A stretch of 64,000 nt of DNA from Sorex araneus (GCF_027595985.1 NC_073304.1:47161137-47225136); one strand, 5' to 3'; counted from the stretch's first letter, positions 1-12,781 are shown. Notes: generated by a model not told the origin, from the letters alone. Program-made: numbers and translations.

Positions 1-354
1 GAGTCCCTAATAATCTTAGGAGTTTAATAAGTTCTTGGGACCAAAGTTTTGAGAACCTCTACTCTACTGATTGTAGTATATATCTTTAGATTTTTAAAAG
101 AGCTAATAGTTAATATCATACAACTTAATAAAAATTTAAGAATGTTGCTACTATATGGGTTCATTTACCTGTTCTTTTTATTATAGTGCTATAAAATATA
201 TAGAGTTATATATTAAATTTATGTAAGTCTCACATTGTGTTAGTTTTTGCTTTGTATAATAATTTATTTTATAGAAATTAAGAAATTATATTTACCACAT
301 AATTACTATATCTTGTATTCTTCATTCCTTCTTGAGTTGAAATTCAAACTGATT

Positions 355-1300
355 TTGCTTTCAGTCTGTAGAATTTTCTTAGCATTTCTTACAGTGCAGG
401 TCTGCAGGTAATGAACCCCTCTTCAATTTTCTTTTATCTGAAAAAGTTTTTCTTTGTTGTTTATTTCTCTGGGTGTTCTCTAGGTAAATTTTACTATATA
501 TAGGTACAATAATTGACTTTTTTTAGCATTTAAAACATTGTTTCCATATCTTCTGGGTCCTATTATTTCTAATGAGGAGTGATTATTTGAATCAATGTTC
601 CCTAACATACGTGCCACTTTCAAGATTTTTTCTTTATGCTTTGTGATAAACCTAGGTTTTATTTATTTATATCTATTTTAACAACACTGGAAAATTTAAA
701 TCATTCTTCAAATGCTTTTCCAACATCAATTTCTCTATTTTGGGTGGGTGATTCTATTTATAATTCAGTCTAGAGACTCTTCATTTATAATCCTTATAAT
801 TTTTCAGCCTTATATTCTCAGTTCTTTAATATCATAAATTTCTATTTAAGTTAATCTATTTTACTTTTAGTCACTTAGGCCCAACTAGTGACTTTTTAAT
901 TTTTATTACAAAACTTATTTATATTAATTTAAAAATTTTTCATTGGCTTTTGTTTCACACCTGGCTGTGCTCAGGGTTTACTCCTCGCTTTGTGCCTAGG
1001 GATCACTTGTGGCTGTAGAATTAAATTTTAAGTTTTTGTGTCTCTTGAGTTTTTCTTTTTATTTATTCAGATATAATTTATTTTATATTTGAGCATACTA
1101 TGAAATGTTTTCTAATAAAACTAGTATATCCAATATCAAGTTATCCTAAAGAAACTGTCTCTCTTGATTCTCTTCTGAATTTTTTGTTCTGTTTTTGAAT
1201 GTTTTTCCTGTTTCTTCCTTTATCTAGTAACTTTGTGATGTGTGTTGGACACTGTCAATGATTAGGTATGTATTCTATTATATTCTTCTGAAAAAGCATT
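355..1300 (-). mobile_element. HAL1/L1-like relic
   Basis: Antisense blocks such as GGTCTGCAGGTAATGAA, GTTTCCATATCTTCTGGGTC and AACTTTGTGATGTGTGTTGG match the order of an ancient HAL1/L1 element. Very diverged. Confidence 0.5.
945..1016 (-). mobile_element. SINE-1 fragment
   Basis: CACACCTGGCTGTGCTCAGG and GGATCACTTGTGGC: 3' part of SINE-1 inside the HAL1-like relic. Confidence 0.65.
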
Positions 1301-1943
1301 GTTTTTTTTCTCTTTTTTAAAATATAGCAAATGACTCAAAATCCAAACTGTCTTCCATGTCTAAATAGTAGTTGGAATTTCAGTTATCTATATTCCTGCT
1401 GCTTGGAGTGTGTCCTGCACATGTTAGTTCATATATCAGAGAAAAATCTGGCAGAATTTATTAGGACTTCTCTCTGGCTCTCTTCTTCCTGAGATTTCTC
1501 ACTTTTTATGAATTCTGACTTCTTGTTCTTCAAGCAGAAAAAAACAGCTGGTCTATCTTCAAATTTTGACCGACTCATGGATGGGAACTTCTCTCAGGCT
1601 AGAAGCTGTAAAAAACAGGAAACTTACTCAGTGTCATTCCTCTCTTCTAAGTGGTTGCTCTTCAGTGCCTTCTGTGATTTTCCTATTTGGTCCAGAATTT
1701 ATCATTGCTATCTTTGGAAAGCTGATCCAATAGAAGCTACTCCATCAGAAACCGAACACTGTTCATCATTTTTTGAAGTGTCTCACAATGTGATTTCTAT
1801 TTTGAAATGAAATGCCAAGCTAAGCATTAAAATAATAAACATCAGTCTCAATTAGTAAATTAAAAATTTATTTGGATAATTACAAGGCCTAAAGAGTTTA
1901 AAAATGTTTTTATGTTGTCTAAGGCACAGTGAAATCAGATCTA

Positions 1944-2083
1944 GGGCTGGGGCAGTAGCGCAAAGAGCTGGGGGTGTGCTCAGGGTCCTGTAATAGATCC
2001 CAAGCAACACAAGGCCTCCCTAGCAGTGCAGGTGATCTTGGTGGCCTCCCAGCACTGCTTGGGAGCCTTCCCCCCATATAAAC
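1944..2083 (+). mobile_element. Diverged SINE-1
   Basis: Head GGGCTGGGGCAGTAGCGCAA; body GCACTGCTTGGGAGCC. Degraded B box. Confidence 0.6.
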
Positions 2084-2255
2084 CTCAAAACAATTAGATC
2101 AAAGTCTCTTTTGATTCTACCAATATTATGGATTGGTAGTAAAAAGGGCTTTTACTGAGTAAAGTTTTTGTCATGCAGAAAAACAGAAATGCTGGTTAAT
2201 ACAACAGAAGAGTCTATAACTACAGGATTAAAAAAAGACAACTAACTACCTGAGT

Positions 2256-2418
2256 GGTTGGAGAGAGAGAGGAGAGTGAGTAGGGCACTTGACTTGCATG
2301 TGGCTGACCTGGGTTTGATTCCTGACAGACCACATAGTTCCAAGTCCTACCAAGACTGATCCTTGAGTGCACAGTCAAGAGTAACCCCTGAGCACTGCCA
2401 GATGTGGCTCTCCAAAAA
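2256..2418 (+). mobile_element. SINE-1
   Basis: B box GGTTTGATTCC, body and short A tail. Flanks AACTACCTGAG / AACTACTTGAG form a likely duplication. Confidence 0.8.
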
Positions 2419-3109
2419 AACGAGAATCAAAACACAAAACTACTTGAGCTTAGAAGTAGATAAGAAATATAAACACTGGGTTGTAAGAAGGGACTTTAAA
2501 AAATAGTACAAGTATGTATGTGGTGGGCCAGTTAAGCGAAAGAATAGAAAATAAGATGTGAGGTAAATAAAGTATCAAAGGCAGAAGCATTTGAGCTCAG
2601 TATAGATAAAGAAAATCCCTGTAAAACAAGTGAAATTATAACAGAAATATTGGAAAGGTAGAAATCACATTTATTGCAGAGGAAGATGCAGACTTTATTT
2701 CTACATTATCATTCTCCCTACATTTTGGCCAAGTCATACGTCAGGGTAGTTGAAGAGATACTAATAGTATTTTAGACTGTTTTATTAATTGTGAACTTGT
2801 ATGGTCTTTAGTCCTTAGGATGAAATGAGCGCATGAGTTAAATGCAGTTTAGTTAAACGCTACTGCTCAAGATGCTGATGTTCTCTCATAATACAATATA
2901 ACACTTAATATGCATCAAGGGTTTTATGAACATGGGGCAGGAAGATACACACACAGAAGGTAAAACTGTTAAGAATTGGGGCAGGGGACACACTGAGAAA
3001 GAGATGAGAAGGGGGAGAGTGGGAGAAAGGGTGCGTGGAAAGGAGAATGTATTATTTGTGAATGACTAGTTGGTCTTGAGATAAACTGACCTTTTCTCCC
3101 CTCTCCCCA

Positions 3110-3760
3110 TGATAAGCTGATCTTAAGTATCACACACTGATTACCTTTGCACTCCTATTTAGACATATAAACATATATCCAGTTATACTACTTCTGTGAA
3201 TTTATCCCAAGAATACATAGCACTACTTTTAGAGGACATTTGCACACCTTGGATCACTGGTGTGCTACTTATAGCAGCCACAACATGAAAACACAAAGTT
3301 CTCATTAATCTGTTTATCCACTCATACATCACACATAAAGGATATAATATATACACACAATGGAACACTACTCAGCTGTGTGTGTATGTATGTGTGTGTA
3401 TGTGTGTGTGTGTGTATGTGTGAAATCCTGCACTTTGGACAACATGGATGGTCCTTGAGGGAATTAAGCTAAATTAGACAAGACAATCAAAAAAATGAGG
3501 ATTATGTGATTTCACTCATGTGGAATAAAATCAGAAAAATAAAGATTCTGACAACACATAGTGATTGCCAGAACAGAAGGAGTAAAGGGAGGGTTTAAAT
3601 CATGTGAAAGGAGTAAAATGTATGGTGGTGAGAACAATGCATATACGTAGGTATAAAAGTATATACTAGAAAACTTATACAATGTTATAAACTAATATGA
3701 ATACTCAAATATTATATATATACATCTGTAACCAAAGATGTAAGCCTAAATTCTTAGCTT
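3110..3760 (+). mobile_element. Old L1 3' end
   Basis: Diverged ORF2 end and 3' UTR: CAATGGAACACTACTCAGC, ACAACATGGATGGTCCTTGA, ATTTCACTCATGTGGAATAA. A TG repeat has expanded inside it. Confidence 0.75.
3374..3421. repeat. (TG)n microsatellite
   Basis: Imperfect TGTG/TATG run inside an old L1. Confidence 0.9.
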
Positions 3761-4529
3761 TATTTCTACTCTCCCTTTGAGTGGTCTTTCATAAAGAGAT
3801 TGCCAAGTTGCCATTGCAGGGACTAAGCATCTGCAATCAATTTAAATCTTTTTAAGCTTTTATTTTGTCCAATAAAAATGACATGTCTTCTATAGTTTTA
3901 TAAATATTACTTTTCTCTGAAATCAGAAGGAGTATCAAAAAAAGTAATTTTATCAGAATTTTAATATTAAGAACTCTACTTTTCATAATAAATTCAGGTT
4001 TACCACAGAAATCATGCATGTGAAAGAAAAGCAAACAAGAATAAAAAGTTCTCCTGGGAGAAAAAGACCAATACTACCAACCACATCAATTAAATAAAAA
4101 CAACTGGTTATCCCGGAGTTTATTAAAAAGCCAAAATTCTTAATATTTTATATAAGCTAGTAACACATAAAATGTTATCAACAAAGCATTGTTTATCATG
4201 CCTGTGCAAATAAAGATTTCTAAAATATATCTCAGTTAAAAAGCCCATTATGTATTTCTATAATATTTTATATTCTTTCCAATAATATAAATTTCCAAGA
4301 AAGACCAGAAATGGTACATGAAATAAAATTCATCAGAGATTTCAACCCTTAGCACAATCTGAGTAGAATATGCATAAATATGGTAAAATTATGTCAAGTC
4401 AAATGAAATGATATGAGAAATTCTATGGTTTTATAATATTTATTCTATTGTCAGATTAATTAAATTCTTTTAGAGAAATTTATATGGGTCTCTTGCCAAC
4501 AATTTCAGGTATTCAAAACTTATTAGATT

Positions 4530-4795
4530 TTCACTGCCTACCACATACGAGGACCTTTATATTCACTTTACTAAGCATTTTATGCATTTTCATTTATTCC
4601 TTATAACAATTTTATATGGTAGGGACTATTCTTTATTACTATGAGTGCCATCAATCCATGTTACAGATCAAGAAGAGCAAAGTTTAGAGATGCTATTATT
4701 TATTCAGTGTTACATAGTACCAAAGAAGGAGATGAGATTCACATCCATATATCTTTGATTCTAGGCTTCCAGTTTTCACTTTGATATACTTGTCT
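4530..4795 (-). mobile_element. MIR
   Basis: Near full-length antisense MIR: ATTTATTCCTTATAACAATT, then ATCCATGTTACAGATCAAGA and CAGTGTTACATAGTACC. Confidence 0.82.
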
Positions 4796-4841
4796 CTCTA
4801 AGATGTTTCCAACATAATGAAAAAATCAAAATCCCTGAAAA

Positions 4842-5013
4842 GGGGCTGGATCAATAGCAAGTGGGTAGGACATTTGCCTTGCATGCGACCCACTTAGGTT
4901 TGATTCCCAGTATCCCAAATGGTCCCTGAGCACTGCCAGGAGTAATTCCCAATGCAGAGCCAAAGTAACCCCTGTGCATTGCTGGGTGTGACCCAAAAAG
5001 CAGGAAAAAAAAG
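4842..5013 (+). mobile_element. SINE-1
   Basis: GGGGCTGGATCAATAGCA head, GGTTTGATTCC B box, GTGTGACCCAAAAAGCA end. Confidence 0.88.
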
Positions 5014-6710
5014 ACTGAAAAAACTTATAAACATATCCCAAAGTATATCCAGGGTACAGACTGGATAGATACATAATGCAATCCTGGTACAAATGTTGCA
5101 ATCATCTACACTGGATAGAGGATAAAACAGGATAGTAGGGAAATGGACAGACTATACATTCTTCAGGTTATCTTTCTGGTGACTAAGATTTTTCTCTTCC
5201 AGTTTTATTTAAAAAACAACAACTATATGATGTCATCCTGTTTGTTGTACATTAAATCTCTAGTATTTAGTTACCTTCCTAAATTTTTGAATTTAACAAT
5301 CCAGAGTTTATTTTTGAAGACAAGAACCTGAAGTACATAAGTACTGTGATGTTTCGTAGGCCATTTTGTACATGGATAATCAAACTGAGAGTAAAGTTGA
5401 TAACTTCTTATGAAAGTTAGGGAACCTGGGCAGAAGTATGAATTTTGGACTTTCCACCAAAGTGCTGAACGAGGATCTATAGATAGAAATAGTATCTGAT
5501 TCATATTGATGTGTAAATATGCAAAATTTGAGATATGGCTGAAATCCAAGAAGTAAATATTCTTGTTTTTGTTCAGTAAGAATGTTGCCACAATATAATA
5601 AGATTATGGAAAGCTGCCAAGGCAAAATTTGAGAAAACATATTGCTCTAAATTCCTTTACTAGTTTATATAATAATAAGCTAAATGTAAGATAAAATAAC
5701 ATGAAACATAAAGTAAGAAACATATATGTAAAACACACAGAAAAGAGAAGAAATAACCTATTCCAATTGTCAATATTTAAAAAACAAAGTTTGTATTTGG
5801 AAAAGGAGAACAAAATTACATCACTGTTGTAGTTAATGAAAAAAAAACTGATTAAAAAGAAAAAAGTTAACATTAAAGATACTGAAGTGCTTTATAAACT
5901 GAGACTAGGTTAGACAATTATAGCTATATTACTAGTATTCTAAATTCACTCTTAAATTAAAAAAAGTAAACCAAAACTGATTATGAAAATTATATATAAT
6001 AGACTAGCAGTCTTTTTGAAATCCACCTAATAACCTGCCATTAAGCCCATAGTTAAAATTTGGCATATGCAGTCTTAAAAAGAGTTATTAACAGCATGAG
6101 AAATTTATTTATTACTAAAAGGTGGAAAGTGGGATATAGAATTTGTCAACAGTGAGGTTCAAATACAGTAGAGTCAGTGAGAGATAAATAAGACAGGAAA
6201 ATAAAACCAACCCAAGAAAATTTATCAACCTTCTGCAAAACAGAAAAATTTTCTTAGATTTTCTAATGATAAGCTGTAATATAAGCTATATAATATGGTG
6301 AGAAAATAATACTAGGCTTACAAACTTATTTATGGTTTAAAAACGAAGTGGTTTGAGTGACAGAGTTCTGATATAAATCAGAAGACTCTGATGACTCTAT
6401 ATGAATCTACAGTGTAATTATTTCATTGTATTATATAGTGTTAACTTTTCAGTTTAGGAAATAAGTATGTTTATACTCTGGAGCTTAACAAGGAAACCAA
6501 ACATTTCCTTTCAAGTTTATGTCAAACAAACATTTTAATAATATAATAACAAAAATACAAAATAGTTTAAAAACTTAACCTTAAAAATTCAAGATAAGTT
6601 TTAAAAGGTGTAATAATAAGAATGAATTTATGGGATATAGTCAATTTCAGGATGAACATTTGTATTTCCTTTTGAATAATCCATATTTTAAATTTATTTT
6701 TCTTTCTGTC

Positions 6711-6781
6711 TGTATGTGCGTATGTGCGTGTGTGTGTGTGTGTGTGCGTGTGTGTGTGGGTGTGGGTGTGTGGGTGTGTGT
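6711..6781. repeat. (TG)n microsatellite
   Basis: About 70 bp of GT with GC and GG interruptions. Confidence 0.9.
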
Positions 6782-6786
6782 CTAAG

Positions 6787-6858
6787 TGGGGATTGAACCC
6801 AAAGCTTCATGCACTCAAGGCATAAACTTTACTATGGAGCAACATCTCTGTCTCTAAA
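6787..6858 (-). mobile_element. Old tRNA-type SINE fragment
   Basis: GGGGATTGAACCCAAAGC and CAACATCTCTGTCTC: antisense B-box region of an older SINE type, just after a TG repeat. Confidence 0.45.
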
Positions 6859-7129
6859 TATATGCTTTTTCTCTTGTGCAATTTCTTCTTTCATTAAGGC
6901 ATATACAAAAATAAATGCTAAGTAAGATTTCTATTGCATTTTCTAAAAATATCAACTTGGTTAATCCTTTGGCAAGCAGTTGCAAGAAGACTGATTTCTA
7001 ACATTTTGACCCTAACGACATTTTGATATGAAAAAACACTTATTATTTATTATATTTATAGAATAAACAGGAGAACAAACTCATAGCAATATGATTGTTC
7101 CTGAAAAGGATATTACACTAAACCTCAAT

Positions 7130-7300
7130 ATTTTTTTCTTTTTGGGTCACACACGGCAATTCACAGGGGTTACTCCTGGTTCATGTACACAGGAATTACT
7201 CCTGGCAGTGCTCGGGGGACCATATGGGATGCTGGGAATCGAACCTGGGTTGGCCATGTGCTAGGCAAATGCCCTACTCGCTGTGCTATAACTCCAGTCT
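7130..7300 (-). mobile_element. SINE-1, inverted
   Basis: T-rich tail, GGGTCACACACGGC, GGAATCGAACCTGGG and a head ending at 7300. It shares its target site with the adjacent L1 tail. Confidence 0.92.
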
Positions 7301-7316
7301 CTAAACCTCAATTCTT

Positions 7317-7810
7317 TTTTTGTTTTTTTTTTAATTAATTAATTTTTTTAAATTAGTGAGTCACCGTGAGGGTACAGTTACAAATTTACCCATCTTCGTG
7401 CTTGTGTTTCCCTCATACAATGTTCGAGAACCCATCCCTCCACTAGTGTCCATTCTCGACCACCAACGAACCCAGTATCCCTCCCACCCTCCAATCCCAT
7501 TCCCCCCCCACCCCGCCTCTGTGGCAGGGTATTTCATTTTGTTCTCTCTCTCCTTTTGGGTGTTGTGGTTTGCGATAGGGGTACTGAGTGGCCATCGTGT
7601 TCAGTCTCTAGTCTACTTTCAGCATGCATCTCCCTTCCCGTGTGGGATTTCCAACCACATTTTACTTGGTGTTCCCTTCTCTATCCGGGCTGCCTTTCTT
7701 TCCCCCAGCATGTGAGGCCAGCTTCCAAGCCATGGAGCAAACCTCCTTGTATTATATACTACTATTCTTGGGTGTTAGTCTCCTACTCTATTATTTTATA
7801 TTCCACAGAT
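7317..7810 (-). mobile_element. L1 3' end, 5'-truncated
   Basis: Antisense L1 3' UTR starting at a poly(T)/TTAATTAATT tail. It has the L1 tail CACCGTGAGGGTACAGTTAC and C-rich CATCCCTCCACTAG blocks. It is bounded by CTAAACCTCAATTCTT copies at 7301 and 7811. Confidence 0.9.
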
Positions 7811-8155
7811 CTAAACCTCAATTCTTAACTAAATATACAGAAGACATATGAGTGACTGTTCTTATAAAAAGTAACTAATTTAATATATGCAACACAGAGG
7901 CCAAGTATATGAGATAAATATCTAGATTCTGCTCTAAAAATCAAGAAATATTTTCACTTATAGAGCACTGTATAGGATATCCCTAACAAGGAAATATATA
8001 TGCATATTAATTAAATTTAAATTTAAATGTTAACAGTATACATCAATGAAAATAACCATTAAATAAAATACTAATGAAGCAGATAAAATGAGATTTCCTT
8101 ATAAAGGTGTTTTATTCTTTTGGAGGATAATATCTAGTAAGAATATACTAGTGAA

Positions 8156-8337
8156 TGGGACTGGAGCAATAGCACATCGGGAAGGGCATTTGCCTTGCAT
8201 GCAGCCGACCTGGGTTCGATTCCCAGCATCCCATCATGGTCCCCTGAGCAATGCCAGGGGTGATTCCTGAGTGTAGAGCCAGGAGTAACCCCTATGCATC
8301 ACCGGGTGTGACCCCCCCCAAAAAAAAGAAAAAAAAG
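8156..8337 (+). mobile_element. SINE-1
   Basis: Complete copy with 15-bp near-exact duplication GAATATACTAGTGAA / GAATATATTAGTGAA (8141 and 8338). Confidence 0.93.
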
Positions 8338-8469
8338 AATATATTAGTGAAAAATTCATTAATATGCATAACAACAAATATTCAGATGTAAATTACTACT
8401 ACTAAAAATGTACATCTAAAAGGCTAATTATAAAAGGCAATGTATCGGCAAATAGAGTCAATTCATGGT

Positions 8470-8560
8470 CATTAAGTGGTTTTTTTCTAGCAGAGGCATC
8501 TGGTTATATCTGAGTTTGAATGCTGATTTAATTTTGTGATTGTGGGCATGTTTACTGGTT
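8470..8560 (+). mobile_element. Possible MIR relic
   Basis: ATCTGAGTTTGAATGCTGAT and GTGATTGTGGGCATG follow MIR core order. Weak. Confidence 0.35.
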
Positions 8561-8635
8561 TAATTTGCTACGGACACAACCTAATTGTGAAAACTCATTT
8601 GGTTACTAGGGTAAACCTATGTAAGCAAAGATGTA

Positions 8636-8990
8636 TGGAATATATTCAACAAATAATCATTGATTACTTATCAATAATTATGTCAAGTACTATTTTAGAC
8701 CAAGAGGGATAGACAAGAAAGATTAATAAACTGCTTTTAAAATTTATGCGCTGAAAGGGAACAAAAAATAAATATACAAATATAAAGAGGAAGCATCCTG
8801 TGTGCTAATCAGAATGTCTTCCATAAAAAGGTAAGACATAATTGAGATCAATTATGAAGGATGTTATTTTCAAGAATATGTAGAAAGGATAGAAGAATAA
8901 GGAGAAAACAGACCAAAGTCTGAGTTTTGAAGAAAAGCACTGAGGGGTAATAAGATACAGTGCTGTTTGTATGTAGAGGAGACAAATTCT
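8636..8990. repeat. Possible ancient interspersed repeat
   Basis: GATTACTTATCAATAATTAT and GTCAAGTACTATTTTAGACC start a stretch that resembles the same ancient family as 34660-35780. Very diverged. Confidence 0.3.
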
Positions 8991-9412
8991 CATCATACAT
9001 TTGTTGACAGAATAAAGGATATGGTCACTACTATATATTAGATAAAAGTAAAAGGACGTAAGAGGTTGGTGATTTTACAAGGAAAACACAAAAGCAATAA
9101 AATGTACTCCTTGAAAAACTTACTTAGGAATTTTTATGTTTATTTAAGAATTTAATTAAAGAGATCAAGAACTATATAGTAGTAAAACAACACAAATAAT
9201 CTATCATTTCATATTTATTTACCTCTAGAGGCTTTTTTTTCTTGGGGAATTCTGAATCTATGCAGGTTTTAAATTTAAGACTTTTTAAAAAATAGTAATA
9301 CTATGAATATGTATATTTTGATGTTGTTTATAATGAATAAGCAATGAATATTTTCATTGTTTCATATAGAAAATGTTTGAAATAATTCTGGAGGAGTTAT
9401 ATGAATTTTTCT

Positions 9413-9590
9413 TTAAAAATTTTTTAAAATTTATTTTGTTTATTTTTTGCTTTTTGGATCACACCCAACGATGCTCAGGGGTTACTCTTGGCTCTACACT
9501 CAGGAATTACTCCCGGCGGTCCATGGGGGACCATATGGAATGCCAGGGATCGAAACCAGGTCGGTTGTGTACAAGGCAAACATAGCCCTA
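9413..9590 (-). mobile_element. SINE-1, inverted, head-truncated
   Basis: Exact duplication TATGAATTTTTCTT (9399 and 9591). The tRNA head is lost upstream of the B box. Confidence 0.88.
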
Positions 9591-10981
9591 TATGAATTTT
9601 TCTTATCAGACTGGCAACTTTACTATACTCAGAGTTCTCTATTTCAAAGTGAAACAAACTTAAAAAGTTGTAAAGTATCAAGAAAAGATGCCTTTAAATT
9701 CAGTCATTTCTAATTATACTTTATATTAGATGAGCAAGATGTATGAATATTGTGGCAATTTTATTACACTTGTGAGGATGCTGTTGTTTCACCAAGTATC
9801 TATTTACCACAGAAGTGACAATATTTTTTGTAAAAAATAGGGGCCACTTCTATCAGTGTTTGGTAGATTGGGATGTGTCTGGGAGGGCCATGATGGCTAC
9901 TGGGTGGTGCTCTGATGAGTATTATTATTAACACTTGAACTAAAGTTAGAATTGGCTAAAATATTTAAATTTGGGGAACTAACATTTTATAATAAAAGAA
10001 AAAAATGTCAAAGTATGATTAATAGATTTGAAAGCCTTCATTGCTCCCTACATGTATTTATTCTGTATTTTACTGTTTAAAATGTGAAGTTAAAATAAAT
10101 TTAAAGGATGCAATTACTATCCTAAATTTATAGTGTCTATTTATTAGGACTATATTAAGGAAACAATCCAGAAGACTAAAAATATTTCAAATAGCTTTTT
10201 AGGGCTTTATCTTGCTTATTTCCTTCATTTATTCTCTTATAATTTATACATGTCAGTAAATTGAGAATGAATCCAAGACAGAGCAGCTCAAGGGAATAAG
10301 CCCACACCACAATATCCACACACTTCTACTCCCCTTCTCCTATGCTGTATACACACTCTGATGATCTGCTCAACCACAGTGCTTAAATCACTGTCAATCA
10401 AGAACACCAGATATTTCCACGGTTTCTACCAATGAGATACCATTTGGTTCCTGCTTACTGAAGCGAAGTATAATGAAAGAGAAAAATAAGGCATTTATAA
10501 ATTTAATTACATGACTTTAAAATATCACAATGACTTTATATTGTGGTATAAGGCAACATCTTCTAAACCCCTTATTCAAATGTCATTTTATCAAATGAAT
10601 GGCCAAATGAATGTAGGTCAAATCTTATATAATGACAAAATTGCTACCCCTCTCAGATGAAATCTGAAGTTGTGTGCCTTTATATTATTAAACTATTGGA
10701 TATGTTATGTAAATTCCAGTCCATTTCATTTAATCAGCCTCCAATTCAGAAGCTATAAAGTCAAAGAAAATACAATATGCTTAGTATAACTTATTTAAAG
10801 AAAATCATTTAGTATAGCCAGGATTTGAACACTTTTCAAATTTCTAGTAATTAATTCATGGTCAGAAACATATGCAATATTCAGAATACTTTCAAAAATA
10901 CAAACTTCTAACTAAAATATAGTCCAAATGATAAAGAATTGAACTTAGATTTTCAAGTGTAAATTTAAGAAATAAACCTAC

Positions 10982-11210
10982 CTTTGATTCGAGGTAGACA
11001 TTTGCTGATGACATTTTTGTTATTTTGCATATGTAACTAACTAGAGAGATGGCACAAAGAATAAATAGGCTATCATTAATTAATGCACGAACAAACACAG
11101 TCCATTTCAACTGGTTTTCTGGGACATCTCCATGGACTAGCATTGCACAAGTCAAGTTCACCACTAAAAAGAGGAGGCTGGCCAATATAAAGCCCAAATG
11201 CAGAAGAATT
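10982..11210 (-). CDS. GPR137C: GPR137C coding exon 3 (to residue 239)
   Basis: A 229-nt exon running from [21 protein letters not shown] to ..[10 protein letters not shown]. It holds TM4 (about residues 165-183), the loop [16 protein letters not shown]5 (about 200-222) and the conserved [15 protein letters not shown] cytoplasmic segment shared with GPR137B. Acceptor TTTCTTTCAG lies at 11211-11220 and donor GTAGGT starts at 10981. The exon restores phase 0, so exons 1-3 total 717 nt or 239 codons. Open frame continues past the donor for about 30 codons, but that stretch is intronic and not family-like. Human GPR137C is about 430 residues, so close to half the protein (TM6, TM7 and tail) must lie in exons beyond the left edge. 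Confidence 0.95.
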
Positions 11211-11376
11211 CTGAAAGAAAAAATGAGTTTATTAGATATTTATAAAATAAAGAATTAAATTTAATTCTGAACTAATGTTACTTTAGGGAAAATAATGCTT
11301 TCTAAAGTATTTTAAATTTCATTAAATGGAAACTTGGTATTTATGCTATTATGAAATTAATATCTTAACCACTTTT

Positions 11377-11552
11377 TTTTTTTTTGGTTTTTGGGTCACA
11401 CCCGGCAATGCACAGGGGTTACTCCTGGCTCTGCACTCAGGAGTTACCCCTGGTGGTGCTCAGGGGACCATATGGGATGCTGGGAATCGAACCCGGGTCG
11501 GCCGCGTGCAAGGCAGACACCCTACCCGCTGTGCTATTGCTCCAGCCCCATT
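11377..11552 (-). mobile_element. SINE-1, inverted, young
   Basis: Close to consensus, with duplication TTAACCACTTTT at 11365 and 11553, 155 bp from GPR137C exon 3. Confidence 0.93.
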
Positions 11553-11667
11553 TTAACCACTTTTAAAAGATATTCTACTTTAAAGCATTAATTAAAAAAT
11601 AATCTCATGAGGACCATGACTCAGTTACTTTTACTTGGAAAAGCATATGACTCTTAAGGTGTTTGTG

Positions 11668-11704
<37 letters not shown>

Positions 11705-11705
11705 T
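11668..11705. repeat. (TG)n microsatellite
   Basis: Nearly pure TG run of about 38 bp in GPR137C intron 2. Confidence 0.9.
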
Positions 11706-11709
11706 GAAG

Positions 11710-11833
11710 GTTTGAGCCACAGCTAGTACTGTTTAGGGACTGATTCTGGTCTTGCTTGGGAGGCCAGTTAGTACTCTTGCATGTAAAACATGAACTTGTT
11801 CATTTCAGCGATCTATATCACCCAGTACTACTT
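11710..11833 (-). mobile_element. Degraded SINE-like sequence
   Basis: TTTAGGGACTGATTCTGG and TTGCATGTAAAACATGAAC suggest an old inverted SINE after the TG repeat. Confidence 0.35.
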
Positions 11834-11942
11834 TAGCATTATATATGTAATACAAAAGTTTTCATTTCTATAATTGAAGCATACTTTCATTGACATTTTC
11901 AGTCTAAGAGTTATTGCATTTCAAATATTTACTAGAAAATTA

Positions 11943-12113
11943 TGGTGCTGAAGAGATAGTATAGAGCATAAGGTTCTTGCATGTGGTCACTTAAGGGTCA
12001 ATATTCAGCACCTGGTATGGTTCCTGAGCACTACCAGGAGGGATTTTTGAATACAGTGCCAGAAGGAAGCCCTGAGCATCACTGGGTTTGGCCCCCAAAC
12101 AAACAAACAAAAA
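11943..12113 (+). mobile_element. SINE-1, diverged
   Basis: Duplication TACTAGAAAATTA / TATTAGAAAATTA (11930 and 12114); CATCACTGGGTTTGGCCCCC end with an AAAC-repeat tail. Confidence 0.85.
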
Positions 12114-12580
12114 TATTAGAAAATTAACATATCTGAATAATAGTTGATTGCTAATACTAATTTTAAGAAGTAGTGAAAACAAGTTTGAACAGTGTTAAAT
12201 ATTAAGAACTTCTGCAATCAACAGCAAACTGACTTTCAAGTCTGACTAAAGAAGAACACAGGGACAATATCTGTAGAGTTTCAGGTACTCATCGACAGTT
12301 TATCTTCTCATAAAATTGCATATTTACTATATATATGTATATATAGAACAACTCCAAAAATTCTACTTCCATCTAAGCAAAACTATTTCACCTTATAAAA
12401 ACTATTCTATATCAAATAGCTATCTCTATCAAATAGGTGTAATGGGATCCATTTAAAAGCAAAATGCATTTATACTCTAAATTTATAGAATCCAGGGTAT
12501 TCACTTGATATCCTCTTCCATTTGGAGTCACTTTTAATAGGGGAAACATAAAATACTGTCTGCCTTTAAAAATAATTTGC

Positions 12581-12781
12581 GGGGCTGGAGCGATAGCACA
12601 GCAGGTAGGGCATTTGCCTTGCACGCGGCCGACCCCGGTTCGATTCCCAGCATCCCATATAGTCCCCTGAGCACCGCCAGGGGTGATTCCTGAGTGCAGA
12701 GCCAGGAGTAACCCTTGTGCATCGCCAGGTGTGACCCAAAAAGCAAAAAAAAATATATATAAAAATAAAAATTAAAAAAAT
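12581..12781 (+). mobile_element. SINE-1, young
   Basis: Consensus head GGGGCTGGAGCGATAGCACA, B box GGTTCGATTCC and an A/T-rich tail. 13-bp duplication AAAAATAATTTGC (12568 and 12782). Confidence 0.94.

Larger units (their letters stand above)
1..10981 (-). other. GPR137C: GPR137C intron 3, truncated at the left edge
   Basis: The sequence after the exon 3 donor is AT-rich and filled with old repeats listed separately. I looked on the minus strand for the expected next exon (family motif around LYSSRACYNL) and did not find it. The stretches 5014-6710 and 9600-10980 contain no recognisable gene or repeat. Confidence 0.75.

Noticed and set aside
3374-3421. CRISPR-like repeat array
   Set aside because: Simple TG microsatellite; no arrays of spaced repeats exist in the window, and the genome is mammalian.
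7356-7851. Several overlapping 75-119 codon frames
   Set aside because: They lie on the antisense strand of an L1 3' UTR.
10892-10981. Extension of the exon 3 open frame past VYLESK
   Set aside because: A consensus donor follows ESK at the position where family members splice, and the extension is not family-like.
1-10981. GPR137C exon 4
   Set aside because: Searched for the antisense of the LYSSRACYNL region and neighbouring motifs; nothing convincing was seen.
12581-12660. tRNA gene
   Set aside because: A and B boxes are present, but the sequence belongs to a SINE head with a body, A tail and target duplication; no tRNA cloverleaf gene is supported.
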